From assembly GCA_033557465.1 (NCBI GenBank), contig CM066031.1, positions 173,693,043 to 173,757,042 of the forward strand: a stretch of DNA of 64,000 bases. The letters run 5' to 3'. The notes beneath the pieces are model-generated. The model searched no databases. It was not told where the DNA came from and saw only the letters and a list, made by a program, of their open reading frames with translations. The stretch is from Ichthyophis bannanicus. Taxonomy: Eukaryota > Chordata > Amphibia > Gymnophiona > Ichthyophiidae. Of the stretch, positions 11,236-23,234 are shown in pieces (positions within the stretch are counted from its first letter, which is position 1; each line of letters begins with the position of its first letter). The translations under genes and the position numbers were made by a program.

Positions 11236-11624
11236 CTTATGGCTATGTTTACTGAAACACAGCAGTGTACTGTGCATACAGCCCCAAAAATTAGTGTGGG
11301 GGTCATGCCAGACCCGCGCTAACAAATGTGGATGTGCAAAGCATTGCCCCCATGCAGTTTGCGTGGTTCCAGCACCTCCTCTGAACTAATAGGATTGCTG
11401 CGATTATCACAGTGTCACTCATTGAGGTGTTGCATGCCCTAAGCACAATACGCAGTCACCGCCTACACGCTACCCCTATACTGCCCAATCTCTGCCCCAC
11501 CCCATGCTAAGTGGATAACATGGGATTTTTTGCAGAGCTGCATTTTTACACATGCTGATGGTTACTGCACATGTAATACACTCCAAATTAACAGTTTACG
11601 CACTTTAGTAAACATGTCCCTAAG
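11236..11624. mobile_element. Possible MITE with imperfect terminal inverted repeats
   Basis: The left end cttatggctatgtttactgaaa pairs with the reverse complement of the right end, cttagggacatgtttactaaag, at about 17 of 22 positions. There is no coding potential. The TSD was not resolved, so the superfamily is unknown. Confidence 0.4.
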
Positions 11625-13250
11625 TTAATGGTATGTAGAACATGTGATCATTTAAAAATATCATATGTTATAAAATGCACACACAGTCCAATTAAAAGGG
11701 GCAACGGATATGTGTACAGGTTATATTAGTTTTCACAAGGAAAGCATGCACCACTTCCCCTGGGAAGATTACCTCACGGAAAGTATGTGCACACATTTAC
11801 TACTGTTTAGAATACACAACTTTTCGGGGGGGGGGGGGGGGTTACATACAAAAACACACATTTTATAAAAGAGACATAAAAGTTTAAATCCTTTCCCAGT
11901 CCTAACCCTGGGAATACCTCTGCTGAGACCAGAAACATATTTGCATACAAGCTGGTTGCACGAAAGAGGTTTTCCTGACGCAACATAGGTGAAATGCTGA
12001 CAGTGTCATTGAACATCAGATTCTCAGGGAAGTAACCTTTTATTGTTCTTGAAAAGCAGAGAATAGTTTACATATGATGTGATTTATCTTTGAAATTTTT
12101 CAAGTCTTAAATAATTGAAACAACTGAATAATACATTAAATACTTGAACAATATATTGACAAAAAAGGAAGGTTTTTTTTCTTTTACCTGCGATGTTTGA
12201 GAGGACTAGGACACAGATTTTGGCCTATGAAGCTTTCTGTTTTTCTTTTCTTCCCAATAGTTAAATTTGTTGATTTAATTGAGCTCTGATGTTTTGAAGA
12301 GGATCATTTTTTTTGATGGTCTGCAAAAATGTTTAAGCATATACACTCTGGACAATTTTATAAAAGGATATTTCTGTGCATAAAGCACTGTTTTACTAGT
12401 GGAAATGCTTTCTAAAATTACCCTCTAAGAGGTTAATTTTATATGCATATAAAATGCTTCTTATATGATTACCCTATACATATAATTGAGCACAGCTCCT
12501 TGTCCCTCAGGGAATAGGGAGTAAGCTCCTAACATTGGCTGAGCCCTACAACCCATTCGCCAAGGGAAGGGGAGGGCGGTGAGCAAGGGGGGAGGGGGTT
12601 GAATAAGTAGGTGGGGCTGGGTAGGGAGACTGAGTACTGCCACTGCGCAGACTTACCTCTCTCTCTTTTGGCGGCGGGTGCAGTGAGGTGGAGGCTGTGG
12701 GATGGCTGACACCCACCCTCCTTTTCCTACTGTTTGGATGGGATGGGGCGCTTATTCTATGCTGTTTGTTTCTGGGAGGTGGTTCTTTGTTTTGTGTTTG
12801 GTTGAATTTTTGCGGGTCGGGGTGGGGAATTTTGTTACAGCTTGGGCGATATGTGAAGGTTTATGACTTCCCCTTACTGTTATGTTATTGCCTTAAAGGT
12901 GGGGAGGGAGACAGGGGAGCTGTGACTTTAGCATCCCACATGTGTGGCTCAAGTCACAAAGAATGTTCCCACAATGGAAGTATACCACAGCTTGGCGCCA
13001 CCACAGTCTTGGCAATTTGGGGTGTTGAGAGTTCAGGGAAAGTCTGTTCTGGGCTAAGGACATCACCATCTAGCCTGTTTGTTTGGTTGTTTAACACAAT
13101 TATTGTGAAATATCATTCTATGGACAAGTGGTGGTTGTTGAATAAAGCTGTAGCCATGTTTTGCCAATCACTAGCATCTGTAGATCTTGTTTATTTGCGG
13201 TGGTTGTAGTGGTGTGAGTGCCCAGTTTAGTAGATGTGATGATAAGAATG
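11625..13250. other. No gene recognised; contains poly-G tract
   Basis: Non-coding with a G run at about 11825-11840. A 173-codon open frame at 12688-13209 is rich in G/W/L/C and has no recognisable motif. I do not call it a gene. Confidence 0.5.
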
Positions 13251-13608
13251 TGCATGCTCATATGCTACTTTAGGAGCTCTTTGACTAAATGACACTAACT
13301 GGTTAAAGTGCATTTTAGCATGTGTTCAGCTACCAGCCACTATAATGCATGTTAAGCAGCCATGGTGCACTATGGAGGAATAGGGGTGGGTTAAGAGCAG
13401 AATGTGGTTGTGTGGAGAGCACATTGTCACTAGCATGAGGGCAATTGCTGCACACTCTGCGGCAATATGGCAATTACCGTGAGTGCATATTACGATACCT
13501 CTATGAGCATCATTAGGTGCACCCTCATTAACCACGCCACTTGAATATGGGCTAACGGGCAGGATCCTGCTGAGCATGTCACTGACAGTGTGCAATGGTT
13601 GCACTTAA

Positions 13609-14474
13609 CACTAGAAGCCCCAAAGTGCGTCAATTGACGCAAATGCATCTTCAAAGTTGTATACCAGCGCCACTGCTAGAACCATGTCAGTCATGTTCCG
13701 TGACTTTGTTAGCAAGGTCAAGATGTTCAAATATGTGCATCGAAAATTAATGACAGATGCACCACCTAGCGGGAAAATTAATTTATACCTAGAAGCCACT
13801 GTTCCCTCTAAGCTGTGTGCGTGTGCGTGCACACATACCTCACCGAGCGAGCACACATACTTTACAACAGAGCGCACAAAAATTACGGTTCTGATTCTGA
13901 TAGAAAACACCACAGATGTCTCAAAATTTAAAAGTTGTGATTGTAATTACTAGAAATTTTCTGCTTCATTGTTGTCTATTTAACTTGATTAAAATCAATA
14001 TGGTGTACATATTGTATTCTGACGTGTAGTCAAATTTTAAAGTATATAACTCCAAGTGTCGTTATGTGGTGCACAAAAATTTAATCTTCCTTCAAAAGCT
14101 GCACAGCTGATATTTTATGCCCACACAGCCTACAGAAAATTAGAGGGAACATTGCTAGAAGCCCCAAAGTACAACAATTGACACACTCAATTGTCTTGGA
14201 TGCGTCAATTGACGTACTTTGCGGCTTCTAGGTATAAATTCATGTTCCCACTAGGTGGCGCATTTCAATCACTGTTTACAGTTTTACTCCGACATTACAA
14301 ACAATAAACACATGATGATGTCATGTAATGATGTCACATACTGCATGTATTTAACAAATAAGTAACTTCACATTAATTCACATCTGCATTTCATGCTAAA
14401 CGCAGTCATCGTGATAATGCGTCAATTGATGTACTTTGGGGTTTCTAGGTAAAATTCCTTTTGGGCTTCTAGTG
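13609..14474. mobile_element. piggyBac-like MITE (TTAA-flanked, no ORF)
   Basis: TTAA at 13605-13608 and 14475-14478 flank perfect 12 bp inverted ends CACTAGAAGCCC / GGGCTTCTAGTG. A unit of the form ctagaagccccaaagt..gtcaattgac recurs inside in both orientations. Palindromic cores GTCAATTGAC lie at 13629-13638 and 14204-14213, with one-base or worse variants near 14174 and at 14421-14430. TTAA duplication is the piggyBac hallmark. With no transposase, it would depend on one supplied in trans. A hAT-like MITE is inserted at 13797-14154. Confidence 0.75.
13797..14154. mobile_element. hAT-like MITE nested in piggyBac-like MITE
   Basis: The element is 358 bp with 15 bp terminal inverted repeats, CACTGTTCCCTCTAA and, inverted, CAATGTTCCCTCTAA (one mismatch). 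It is flanked by an exact 8 bp TSD, ctagaagc, at 13789-13796 and 14155-14162. An 8 bp TSD with short ends starting CA fits hAT. There is no coding potential. Confidence 0.8.
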
Positions 14475-14922
14475 TTAATGTGCATTAGTTTTGACACTAA
14501 TTGTGCAATAAGTGCAAACTTTTAGTAAAAGGTCCCCTTAATGTCAGCATGTTCATGAGTAGAGTTTGGGCACAGGCAGAGTAGCTGTTTATGTGCATAT
14601 TGCGCATACTGCTCTCAAACTGGTATGTGTGCAAATAAATGGTAACACCAATTCTGCAGGAATTGAGATAGTATTTTATAGATACAGAGGTGCCTATGTG
14701 TCTTTATAAATAGACCCAAAACGGGCATCTACTTGCCCTTGACACATAGGCGACTTTTCACAAATATACCTTTCCAAAACCTTTTCCATGGGTAAAATAG
14801 TGCTTTACCTGTTATAGATGGAGACATTCGTAGGAGCAGAGTTGGGGCAGGATTTTTTTTCTTTTTGTTCAGATTCCTTTCCTCAAGATTTTCAAATAAA
14901 ATGAGGAACCAGATAAATAGTC

Positions 14923-16780
14923 TAGACTAGAAAGAAAATGGAGACGGAACAAATCACACAACCTCCTAACACAATATAGAGACAAACAACTGGAATATAA
15001 CAATCTAATAAATGAGCGTAAACAGCAACACTATTCCAACCTAATCATGAAATCTATCAATAGACCAAGAGAACCTTTTAGCATTGTCCAAAAACTCACA
15101 AAGGACGACACGCAACTAAGCACCCACCATCTTGACACACAAAAATATGCAGACAACATGAAGTCAAAAAACACTAGCCAAACATACTCTGCTTAACAAC
15201 AAACAAACGAACACATGATAAAAAAGCAACATCAAACATGGGAGAGCTTCAATATACTAACAAAACAGCAAATAGAAGATATTATATCTGGATTAAACAC
15301 AACAACTTCACCATCAGACCCATGCCCAGTGTCTTGGATCAAAGCCACAAAAAGCCAGCTCTCTCATCACATTCAAAAAATCATCAAAGAATCACTCCAA
15401 GGATACATGCCGCAACCCCTAAAGCACGCAATGATATGACCAATACTTAAAAGTAGCAATCTGAGCCCATCCGAACCAAAATCATACCGTCCCGTCTCCA
15501 GCCTGCCATTCCTTGCTAAAGTCGTGGAAAAAGCAGTCCAAAGGCAACTTCAGGACCATATAGATATCAATGCCCCACTGGACATACATCAGCATGGATT
15601 CAAGCCCCAACACGGTGTGGAAACACTACTCACCTCCCTCTTTGACAATCTCCTAAGAGGCACAGACAACATAAAAAACGGCTTCCTGCTAGTGTTCATG
15701 GACATCTCGGCGGCCTTCGATATCGTGTCACACCCTAAGCTATTGCAACGCTTGCAACAAATAGGACTATGCAAGAATACCCTAAAGTGGTTTACATCAT
15801 ACCTGGAAGGGCGAACGCAACAAGTCAAATGCGATCAAAAGAAATCCCTACAATTACCCATCACGCAGGGAATACCTCAAGGCTCAGTCCTATCTTCAGT
15901 GCTCTTCAACATCTACATACAGCCCATATGCAACATCATCAAGCACCACAAACTATACTACCACATTTATGCTGACGACATCATGGTGTACCCTCCAATC
16001 AACTTACTGGCACTAAACACTACACCAATAACAAAATGCCTCGAAGACATGAATGACTGGCTCATAGACAACAACTTAACAGTCAACTACAACAAAACTG
16101 AGGCAATGTTCATCACCAGGAACCCCACCTTCATACCTCCACAAACCATCAGCATCCTAGACAAACACATAGTAGTCAAAGAAGAAGTTAAGTATCTGGG
16201 CAAAACACTAGACAGAGCTCTGAACCTAAAATCCCACATCACCAAAACTGCAAACAAGGCATATCATTGATTGAAAACAGTCAGACAAATCAAACCAATC
16301 CTCCGTCAAGACCACTTCTGCACAGTGTGTCAAGCACTCATTACACTACTGCTTGATTATGGAAACTCACTATATCAAGGCCTTCCTCATAAGACACTAC
16401 ACCCACTACAGATGCTACAAAACACCACAACACGTATCATTACAGACACCCCAAGGACCGAGCACATCACTCCTGTCCTACAACAACACTGGCTCCTAAT
16501 AATGGCAAGAGCTAAATATAAAACAATCATGATAATCTTCAAAGTCATTCACCATCTCTCAGCGGACGCACTCCAAAATGTTATAACAAGAGACATCAGC
16601 AATAGACCAGAAGAACCAATAACAAAAACATGATCGGCACACCTGCAGGCTACCACAAAACCAAACAAACAACTTCAAAAAGAGTACCATCACTACTGGC
16701 ATCCTCACTATGGAGCTCCCTACCAATGAGCCTGAGAACTTTAGAAGACCTCACAGACTTCCGAAAAGACCTCAAAACAT
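14923..16780 (+). mobile_element. L2-clade LINE, 5'-truncated (first part, split by CR1)
   Basis: The element begins after the left TSD (ataaatagtc, 14913-14922) in the linker downstream of the endonuclease. It runs through RT and breaks at about 16780 in the codons for DLTDFRKDLKT. It resumes at 25031 after the CR1/Ngaro insertion. The same L2 family occurs at 60160-62362, where the linker sequence RPRE(P/L)F is shared. Confidence 0.85.
14930..16780 (+). pseudogene. L2-clade reverse transcriptase (decayed)
   Basis: The frame contains SYRPVSSLPFLAK, HQHGFKPQHGVETLL, FMDISAAFDIVSH, GIPQGSVLSSVLFN and YADDIMVYPP (catalytic YADD). The L2 C-terminal block follows: LDYGNSLYQGLP, LQMLQN, HITPVLQQHWL. 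In-frame TGA stops lie at 15437-15439, 16268-16270 and 16631-16633. The first two sit where arginine is usual. The final residues are displaced to 25031 onward, where LFIETYEHSSN continues the C-terminus. Role: target-primed reverse transcription of the LINE RNA. Confidence 0.85.
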
Positions 16781-18554
16781 AGATGATAGAGGGGTAAAAG
16801 GGGCAGTAAGAGGAGACAAGGCTATAGCGGAGAGACTGAATGAATTCCTTGCTTCGGTCTTTACTGAGGAAGATGTAGGGATGTTACCCAAGACTGAAGT
16901 GGTATTTAAAGGTGATACTGCAGAGGAATTGAGAGAAATATTGATACACCGGGAAGACGTATTACAACCATTTGATAAACTGAATAGTAGCAAATCACCT
17001 GGACTGGATGGTATACATCGAAGAGTGTTGAAAGAACTGAAATATGAGATTGCAGACCTGCTATTAGTAATCTGTGAACTTTCATTAAAATCATCTGTAA
17101 TACCTGAAGATTGGAGGATCGCCAGTGTAACACCAATTTTTAAAAAGGGTTCCAGGGGTGATCCGGGAAATTACAGACCGGTCAGCCTGACGTCAGTACC
17201 AGGGAAAATGGTAGAAACCATCATAAAGAACAAAATTACACAGCATGGCCTAATGGGAGACAGCCAACATGGCTTTAAGACAAGGAAAATCTTGTCTTAC
17301 TAATCTGTTATGTTTTTTTGAAGGTGTGAATAAACAGGAGGACAAAAGTGAGTCGGTTGATATAGTGTATCTGGACTTTCAGAAAGCCTTTGACAAGGTC
17401 CCTCATCAGAGACTTTTGGCAAAACTAAAAAGTCATGGGATAGGAGGCAGAGTACTATTGTGGATCGGGAACTGGTTAAAAGACAGAAAGCAGAGGATAG
17501 GGTTAAATGGCCAATTTTCCCAAAGGAAAAAGGTGAATAGTGGAGTACCCCAGGGATCTGTACTGGGTCCGCTACTTTTTGACATATTCATAAATGACCT
17601 GGAAAAGGGAATAACTAGTGAGGTTATCAAATTTGCAGACGACACAAAACTGTTTAAAGTTGTTAAAACCCAAGAGGACTGTGGAAAACTGCAGGAGGAT
17701 CTGGATAAATTGGAATACTGGGTATCCAAATGGCAGATGAAATTTAATGTGGACAAGTGCAAAGTTAAGCACCTAGGAAAGAACAACCCACACTATGGTT
17801 ACACAATGCAAGGTTCCACATTGGGAACCACCACCCAGGAAAAAGATTTAGGAGTCATCGTGGATAACATGTTAAAACCCTCCGCCCAGTGTGCAGCGGC
17901 GGCCAAGAAAGCAAATAGAATGCTGGGTATCATAAGGAAAGGAATGGAAAATAAAACAAAGCATATTATAATGCCTCTGTATCGTTCCATGGTACGACCG
18001 CACCTTGAATATTGTGTGCAATTCTGGTCGCCGTATCTTGAAAAGGATATAGCGTTATTAGAAAAGGTTCAGAGAAGAGCCACCAACATGGTAAAGGGGA
18101 TGGAAGGCTACTCCTATGAAGAGAGGCTACAAAGGTTAGGGCTCTTCAACCTGGAAAAGAGACGGCTGAGGGGAGATATGATAGAGGTCTATAAATTAAT
18201 GAATGGAGTGGAACGGGTAAACGTAGATCGATTGTTTACGCTATCAGAAGATAGAAAGACTAGGGGATATGTAATGAAACTACAGAGTAAACTATTTAAG
18301 ACAAATAAGAGAAAATATTTTTTCACTCAACGTATAATCAAACTCTGGAATTTGTTACCGGAGGATGTAGTAAGAGCTGTTAGTGTAGCTGGGTTTAAAA
18401 AAGGTTTGGACAAGTTCCTGGAGGAAAGGTCCATAAACCATTATTAGAAAGGGATGCAGGATATCAATGCTTGACCCAATACAAGCATTGTGGAACCTGT
18501 GTCTCTTGGGGATACTGCTAGGTACGTATGACCTAGATTGGCCACTGTTGGAAA
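16781..18554 (+). mobile_element. CR1-clade LINE, 5'-truncated (first part, split by Ngaro)
   Basis: It inserts into the L2 at about 16780, starts within the RT-upstream region, and includes the RT C-terminus and the proximal 3' UTR. The 3' UTR stops at ...ctgttggaaa (18554) and resumes at 24970 with caggatactgg. This exactly rejoins the phrase found uninterrupted (on the other strand) in the CR1 copies at 49170 and 55530. Confidence 0.9.
16785..18447 (+). pseudogene. CR1 ORF2 reverse transcriptase, one frameshift
   Basis: Segments read ...ERLNEFLASVFTEED, KSPGLDGIHRRVLKEL, FKKGSRGDPGNYRPVSL, then after a frameshift near 17277 VYLDFQKAFDKVPHQ, SGVPQGSVLGPLLF and FADDTKLF (catalytic F-A-D-D). 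The CR1-typical tail is [36 protein letters not shown]. The frame ends at TAG 18445-18447. The endonuclease is missing because of 5' truncation, so the copy cannot move. This is the best-preserved CR1 RT in the window, useful for dating relative to the minus-strand copies. Confidence 0.9.
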
Positions 18555-18782
18555 TGAAGAAGGCCCCAGGGCCACGTACCTGGCCGGCCGTTGGTAACCG
18601 GGCCGCGGGGGCCAAAGGAATGCCACGAGGCCAGGCGTCGTCGTTTGAATTGATTGGCTCCCTCGGCTGAGTGTCAGCTGTTGGAGCCAATCGGGGCTGG
18701 CAGTGGGAGGGGGAGAGGGGGATGAGGAAGCGGAGACTGCCGGGCATGCATTCGGCACGCGGGGCAGGAGGCTGCGGACGTC
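18555..18782 (+). repeat. Ngaro split direct repeat A1
   Basis: Starts tgaagaaggccccagggcc and ends near ctgcggacgtc. Matches A2 at 24267-24521 except for point changes and an extra 20-odd bases (ggtggcgcgtggctccccc region) in A2. Confidence 0.9.
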
Positions 18783-19847
18783 TTTCTTGAATTCTGTTGT
18801 CTGTTTTTTCTGCAGGCGATTTTTGGTTTCTGCTGTCGGGGGTCTGCGGGCTGGTTGGCATGGCGTGCAGAGCGGCATCCTGTTGAAGCGGCTGAGTGGA
18901 TCGGGCTGTACGGGGCCGGACAAAGTGCAAGCAGGTGTAGGAGAGCTGGGTGAGTGAGAAGAATGCCTGCTCGGTTGGGAGCAAGGGGTGAGAAAAGAGA
19001 GGAAAAGAATAAAGGGGGTGCCAGGCGGTCTGGAAGCGATTCCCGGGGGGGGGGGGGATGTTAGAGTAAGGGGGGGGGAGGAATGCAGGGGCTGTTTCAG
19101 GCTCTGCTGGGGGATTTTCTGGGGGGTTCTCTGGTCTGGGAGATCCCGGGGAAGGAGGGGTGGGAGTGAGGTCCTCCTCAAGGGGTAGGGGAGTTGCGGG
19201 TCTGCCAGAACCTTTGGGTGCTGGGCAGGGGGGTGTCACAGGTGGGCCTCTGGAGCACGTGTGCTCTGCCTCAGATGGGGTGGTTCAGTTGGGGGAAATG
19301 TCTGTGGGAGCGGGGCAGGGGCCCCGTGCATGGTGGGGGGGGGGCAGTGGGGATGTTGGTGGGTTTGTTGGGGGTTCACAGACCTTTCCTGCAGGGCAGC
19401 CTAGTGAGGGTGGGGGCTTTGGGGTGGTTGGACGGGGGGGTTATCTGAAGGCAGCGGGCCTTCGGCTTGGGACTACTGGAGGGGCGGGGGGCAAGGCAAA
19501 TCTAGGGCAGATTGGCTGGGCGCCTGGATGTCCTCCTGGCCAGGGGCTTCTCTTCTCCCTCCCCCTGTTTTTCCTTATGTTCCTGCTCAGGCTCTGGCGG
19601 CGTGCCCTCTACCAGGGGGATTTCCTGTGGGCAGTGCTGGAGGAGCGGCGGTTGGTGTGGCAGGGACAGCTTCGATGATGGCGGCAGGCGTCGAGCGTGC
19701 GGAAGGCGTGCGGGGAGATCAGGGGCCGGTGGCACCTGCTGAGCAGATGGCAGGTGCTGCTGAAGTCAGTGAGGCGGCGGTGCATACAGGTGAGTCACTG
19801 GTTGGGGGTGAAGGGGCGGGACCCAGGAGGGGGGGTCATGGGTCTGC
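18783..19847 (+). other. Ngaro 5' untranslated/leader region
   Basis: G-rich leader between A1 and the first recognisable gag sequence. Open frames on either strand here are compositional. I see no convincing protein. Confidence 0.55.
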
Positions 19848-20708
19848 GTGGGGGGTAAGGCGCGGAGGAAGCGGAAGCATGCTTGCCGGAGATGTCGCAG
19901 GGATGAGACGTCTTCATCTTCTTCCAGCGGGTCATCGACGGATACTTTGGGTGGCGATTCTGTAGAACGGGTGGCAGTGCCCCCGACCCTGGGGGCAGAG
20001 GGGCGTGGGGCTGTTCCGACGCTCACGTCTTTTTCGGAGTTGTGGGAAGGGGTTCCGCGGGGGTTGCGCAGGAAAATCCAGAAGAGGAAGTATATTGATA
20101 TTTTCCGGTTGTTGGAGGGGAGGCGGCGGTCGGGCGAAAGTCGTAAGAAGAGGAAGGAGGATGAAAAGGCCCGGGAGGGTTAAACGAGTTACTCGTAATG
20201 TGGTGAATTGGACTAGGGCTTTTTTACGGCTGGTCAGCGTGTGGGGCCATCAGTCTCTGGAACAGTACGGGATGTTGCTTGCGTATGCAGATTCCATTTT
20301 GGAAGCCACGCAGATGCATGATGATTGGGCTTGGCTCAACTATGACGAAAAATTTAGGGATAAAATGGAGGAGAATAAGTTGTTGTCCTGGGGGACTCAA
20401 GACATTAGTTTGTGGCTGACTCATATGGCGGCCCGGCCTGGGGGTGCCGGGGTGCGGGGGGGGGGGGCAAGGGGGCGTAAAAGGTGTGGGGGCAGCCGCG
20501 GCGGGTAGGGGGCATTCCTTTTGTGACGGAGCATTCGGGTTGCAGAAGGCCGGGGGGAGGTTCCGGAGATCTTTGTTGGAGATTTAATAAATCGTCGTGC
20601 CCATTTCCAGACTGTAAGTTTCAGCAGGCCTGTTCCTTGTGTGGAGCGGGGCATTCTGCCCTCAAATGCACAAAGCGGGTCGCCCCTGCCCTCGCGGCTC
20701 CCAAGTAG
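19848..20708 (+). pseudogene. Ngaro gag-like protein with Cys-rich knuckle (decayed)
   Basis: The first segment has a poly-Ser acidic patch and then LWEGVPRGLRRKIQKRKYID and IFRLLEGRR. After a frame change near 20180 comes WAWLNYDEKFRDKM and SLWLTHM, both typical of Ngaro gag. After a second frame change near 20500 comes a C-terminal CWRFNKSSC-(x4)-C...CSLCGAGHSALKC, a double knuckle of Cys/His pairs. Probable role: particle formation and RNA binding. Two frame changes make it non-functional. Confidence 0.7.
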
Positions 20709-20709
20709 T

Positions 20710-22314
20710 GTAGAGGTGGGGGAGCGTGCTTTCACGCCGATTAGGTTGGAGTTGATGCGGCCGTGGCTACAGCGATATCCGCAGCGAAGGATTAGGGACG
20801 TGCTCGGGGGGGAGGGGGTTTCGGGATGGGTTTCCTATTCCTGTGATAGGGGTGGTGAGGTCGGGTTGGGTTGACAATGCGGCTTCGGTGCGCCGATTGG
20901 CACAGGTAGTTCGGGCAAAATTGAGGTCCGAATGTGATTTGAGTAGGGTAGCTGGTCCATTTTCCTGCCGGCCGTTTCCGAATTTGGTAGTGTCTCCTTT
21001 GGGTGTGGTTCCCAAAAAGGAGCCAGGGAAGTACCGGTTGATTCACAACCTGTCATTCCCTGTAGGGTCGTCGGTCAATGATCGGATTCCGCAACAGTGG
21101 TGTTCCATGCGTTATGCATCCTTTGACGCTGCGGTCGAATTATTGCATCGTTGCGGGGCGGGGAGCTTAATGGCCAAGGTTGACATTGAAGCCGCCTTTC
21201 GGTTGTTGCCGGTTCACCCGCGGCTTTCCCGTTGTTGGGTTTTTATTTTGAGGGGGGCTGGTACTTTGACAAATGTATGCCGATGGGTTGCTCAATTTCC
21301 TGTGCATACTTTGAGATGTTCAGCACATTTTTCCACTGGGTCTTGGTTCAAAGGGTAGGTTGTGCAAATGTTGTGCACTATTTAGATGATTTTTTGTTCG
21401 TGGGTGGGGCATGGACGCGTCAGTGTCAGGAGTTGTTGGATGGTTTTGTGGCTTTAGCTCGGGAGTGGGGTGTACCGCTGGCGGAGGGGAAAACGGAGGG
21501 TCCAGGTATGTGCATCACCTTTCTGGGCATTCAGCTGGATTCAGTGGCAATGGTGGCGCATTTGCCGGGTGCAAAGATTGTGCGTTTGCGGGTGCTGGTT
21601 GCCAACGCATTGGAAGAGCGCAAGATAACATTGAAGGAGTTGCAGGCCTTAATTGGCTCGCTGAATTTTGCATGTAGAGTGATACCTATGGGCAGGGTGT
21701 TTCTGCAGCGCTTGGCAGCTGCTACAGCCGGGGTGATGAGGTCTTATCATCGGATCAGGGTGACTCGGAGTATCTGGGTGGACTTGGGAGTGTGGGACGT
21801 GTTCCTGCAGGAATTTAACTGCACGTCAGTATTGATGGAGGCAGCCATTTCTACAGCTGATCTACAGCATTTTACGGACGCGGTGGGCAGTGGGTGGTTA
21901 GGCATCTACTTTGCGGGGGCGTGGTGTGCGGCCCCTTGGCCTCAGTCATGGCAGGACGAAGGGTTAACAGCGAATATCACTTTTTTAGAGTTGTTCCCTT
22001 TCTTGGTGGTTTTGAATCTGTGGCCAGACAGGTTGCGTAATCGTAGGGTAGTGTGGCACTGTGACAACGAGGCAGTGGTCAGTGTCATCAATAATTATAC
22101 GCCTTGTTGTGTGCAGGTAGCGGCCTTGATGAGGGCAGTAATTCTGGCTTGCTTGTGGTTGAATGTTTTGGTTAGGGCCCGGCATATTCCGGGTAGTACT
22201 AACAGTATTGCGGATGCTCTTTCTCATTTTAAGTGGGAGCAGTTCCGGGTGTTGGCGCCAGCGGCGGACGTCGAAGGTGCGCAGGTCCCGGAGTACTTAT
22301 GGCAGCTTGGCTAG
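20710..22314 (+). pseudogene. Ngaro reverse transcriptase-RNase H (decayed)
   Basis: RT motifs are PNLVVSPLGVVPKKEPGKYR, LIHNLSFP, AKVDIEAAFRLLPVHP (palm D), MGCSISCAYFEMF and VHYLDDFLFVGG (catalytic YLDD). Thumb residues ITLKELQALIGSLNFACR come next. RNase H follows: FTDAVGSGWLG, TFLELFP, WHCDNEAVVSVIN, GSTNSIADALS. A frameshift near 21240, between the palm D motif and the YLDD box, breaks the frame, and another lies near 20860. Length and order fit the DIRS superfamily. The final LSHFKW... matches Ngaro rather than DIRS. Confidence 0.85.
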
Positions 22315-23194
22315 TGGAGATGTTAACGTTGCTGCAGTGGTCGGTGGCGCAGGGGACCTGGAAGAAGTATCAGCGCGGGAGCGACGACGTGGTCAGCTTT
22401 CTGGTGACTCGGGGTTGGCGGGAAGGACACGTTCCCGACCATTTATTGGCTGAATACGTGGTCGCGGCAAAGGCAAAAGGGGTTTCCAAGGCGACGGTGC
22501 GGACGCACTTAGCAGGGTTTTCCTTTTTGCGCGGGCGGTGGGTTGGGGTGGCTCGGGCGGGGGGTTTCTAATATGATGATTGTTACAGGGATGGGAGCGC
22601 TTTCAGCTGACTCAGCGGGACGGTCGTCGGCCTATTACGCATGAGCTGTTGGCTCGGATCTCTGTGGCATTACCGGGGGTTACGTCCTCTGATTATGAGG
22701 CACGGATGTTTCGGGCGGTGTTTAGTTTGGCTTTTTTTGGGGCTTTCCGAGTGGGGGAGTTGGTGGCTGATTCACACCGCGTTGCGTGTGGTTTGGAGAG
22801 GAGGCATGTGTATGTGGGGGATGGGGAGATGCGTATATTCCTTGTGCGGTCCAAAACAGATCAGCGGGGACGGGGGCAGTGGGTGGTGTTGCGGGCCATT
22901 GGGAATCCCCTGACTTGCCCGGTGGCTTTGGTAGGGGAGTATTTGCGAGCGTGCCCCGTGGGTGAGGAAAAATTTTTCTTGCATGAAAATTTTAGCCCAT
23001 TAACTCGCTTTCAGTTTGCGGCGGTCCTGCTGTTGGCTTTACAGAAGATGGGGGTAGGGCCGGCGGGGTTTGCCCCGCATTCTTTCCAGATTGGGGCTGC
23101 TACCAGTGCCATGGTGGTGGGATTGCCGCAGAGCAAAATTCAGCGGATTGGCCGTTGGCGTTTCCAAGCATTTCAGGGTTATGAGCATATGTGA
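22233..23194 (+). pseudogene. Ngaro tyrosine recombinase, catalytic Arg lost
   Basis: The N-terminal core-binding part has GTWKKYQRGSDDVVSFL. A frame change, then two consecutive TGA codons at 22574-22579, separate it from the catalytic part. That part has FFGAFRVGEL (first catalytic Arg, CGA at 22748-22750), LVRSKTDQRG (Lys region), HSFQIGAAT and IGRWRFQAFQGYEHM (nucleophile Tyr at 23180-23182). In the family the third box reads H-x-x-R. Here codon 23087-23089 is CAG, so the second catalytic Arg is Gln. Normal role: integrates a circular cDNA by strand exchange. This copy cannot. Confidence 0.88.
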
Positions 23195-23234
23195 GGGGGA
23201 TGTCAGAGGGTTATGGGGGGGGGTGTGCTAACTT

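Larger units (their letters stand above)
13270..14545. mobile_element. Possible older MITE hosting a piggyBac-like MITE
   Basis: Left sequence near 13270 (gagctctttgactaaatg) and right sequence near 14525-14545 (cttttagtaaaaggtcccc) look like decayed inverted ends. Internal half-repeats (gacactaa, tgcattag) also mirror each other across the TTAA-flanked insertion at 13605-14478. Boundaries are approximate and the match is weak. Confidence 0.35.

Noticed and set aside
11825..11840. Long G runs (also 26680-26698 and 42720-42733)
   Set aside because: Simple homopolymers that may be assembly-length errors. No structure or gene is attached to them.
12688..13209. 173-codon open frame
   Set aside because: Rich in Gly, Trp, Cys and Leu with no motif, no similarity I recognise, and no supporting signals. 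Likely chance.
18355..19239. Proline-rich 294-codon minus-strand frame
   Set aside because: It is the complement of G-rich Ngaro A1 and leader sequence and crosses the CR1/Ngaro junction, so it is compositional.
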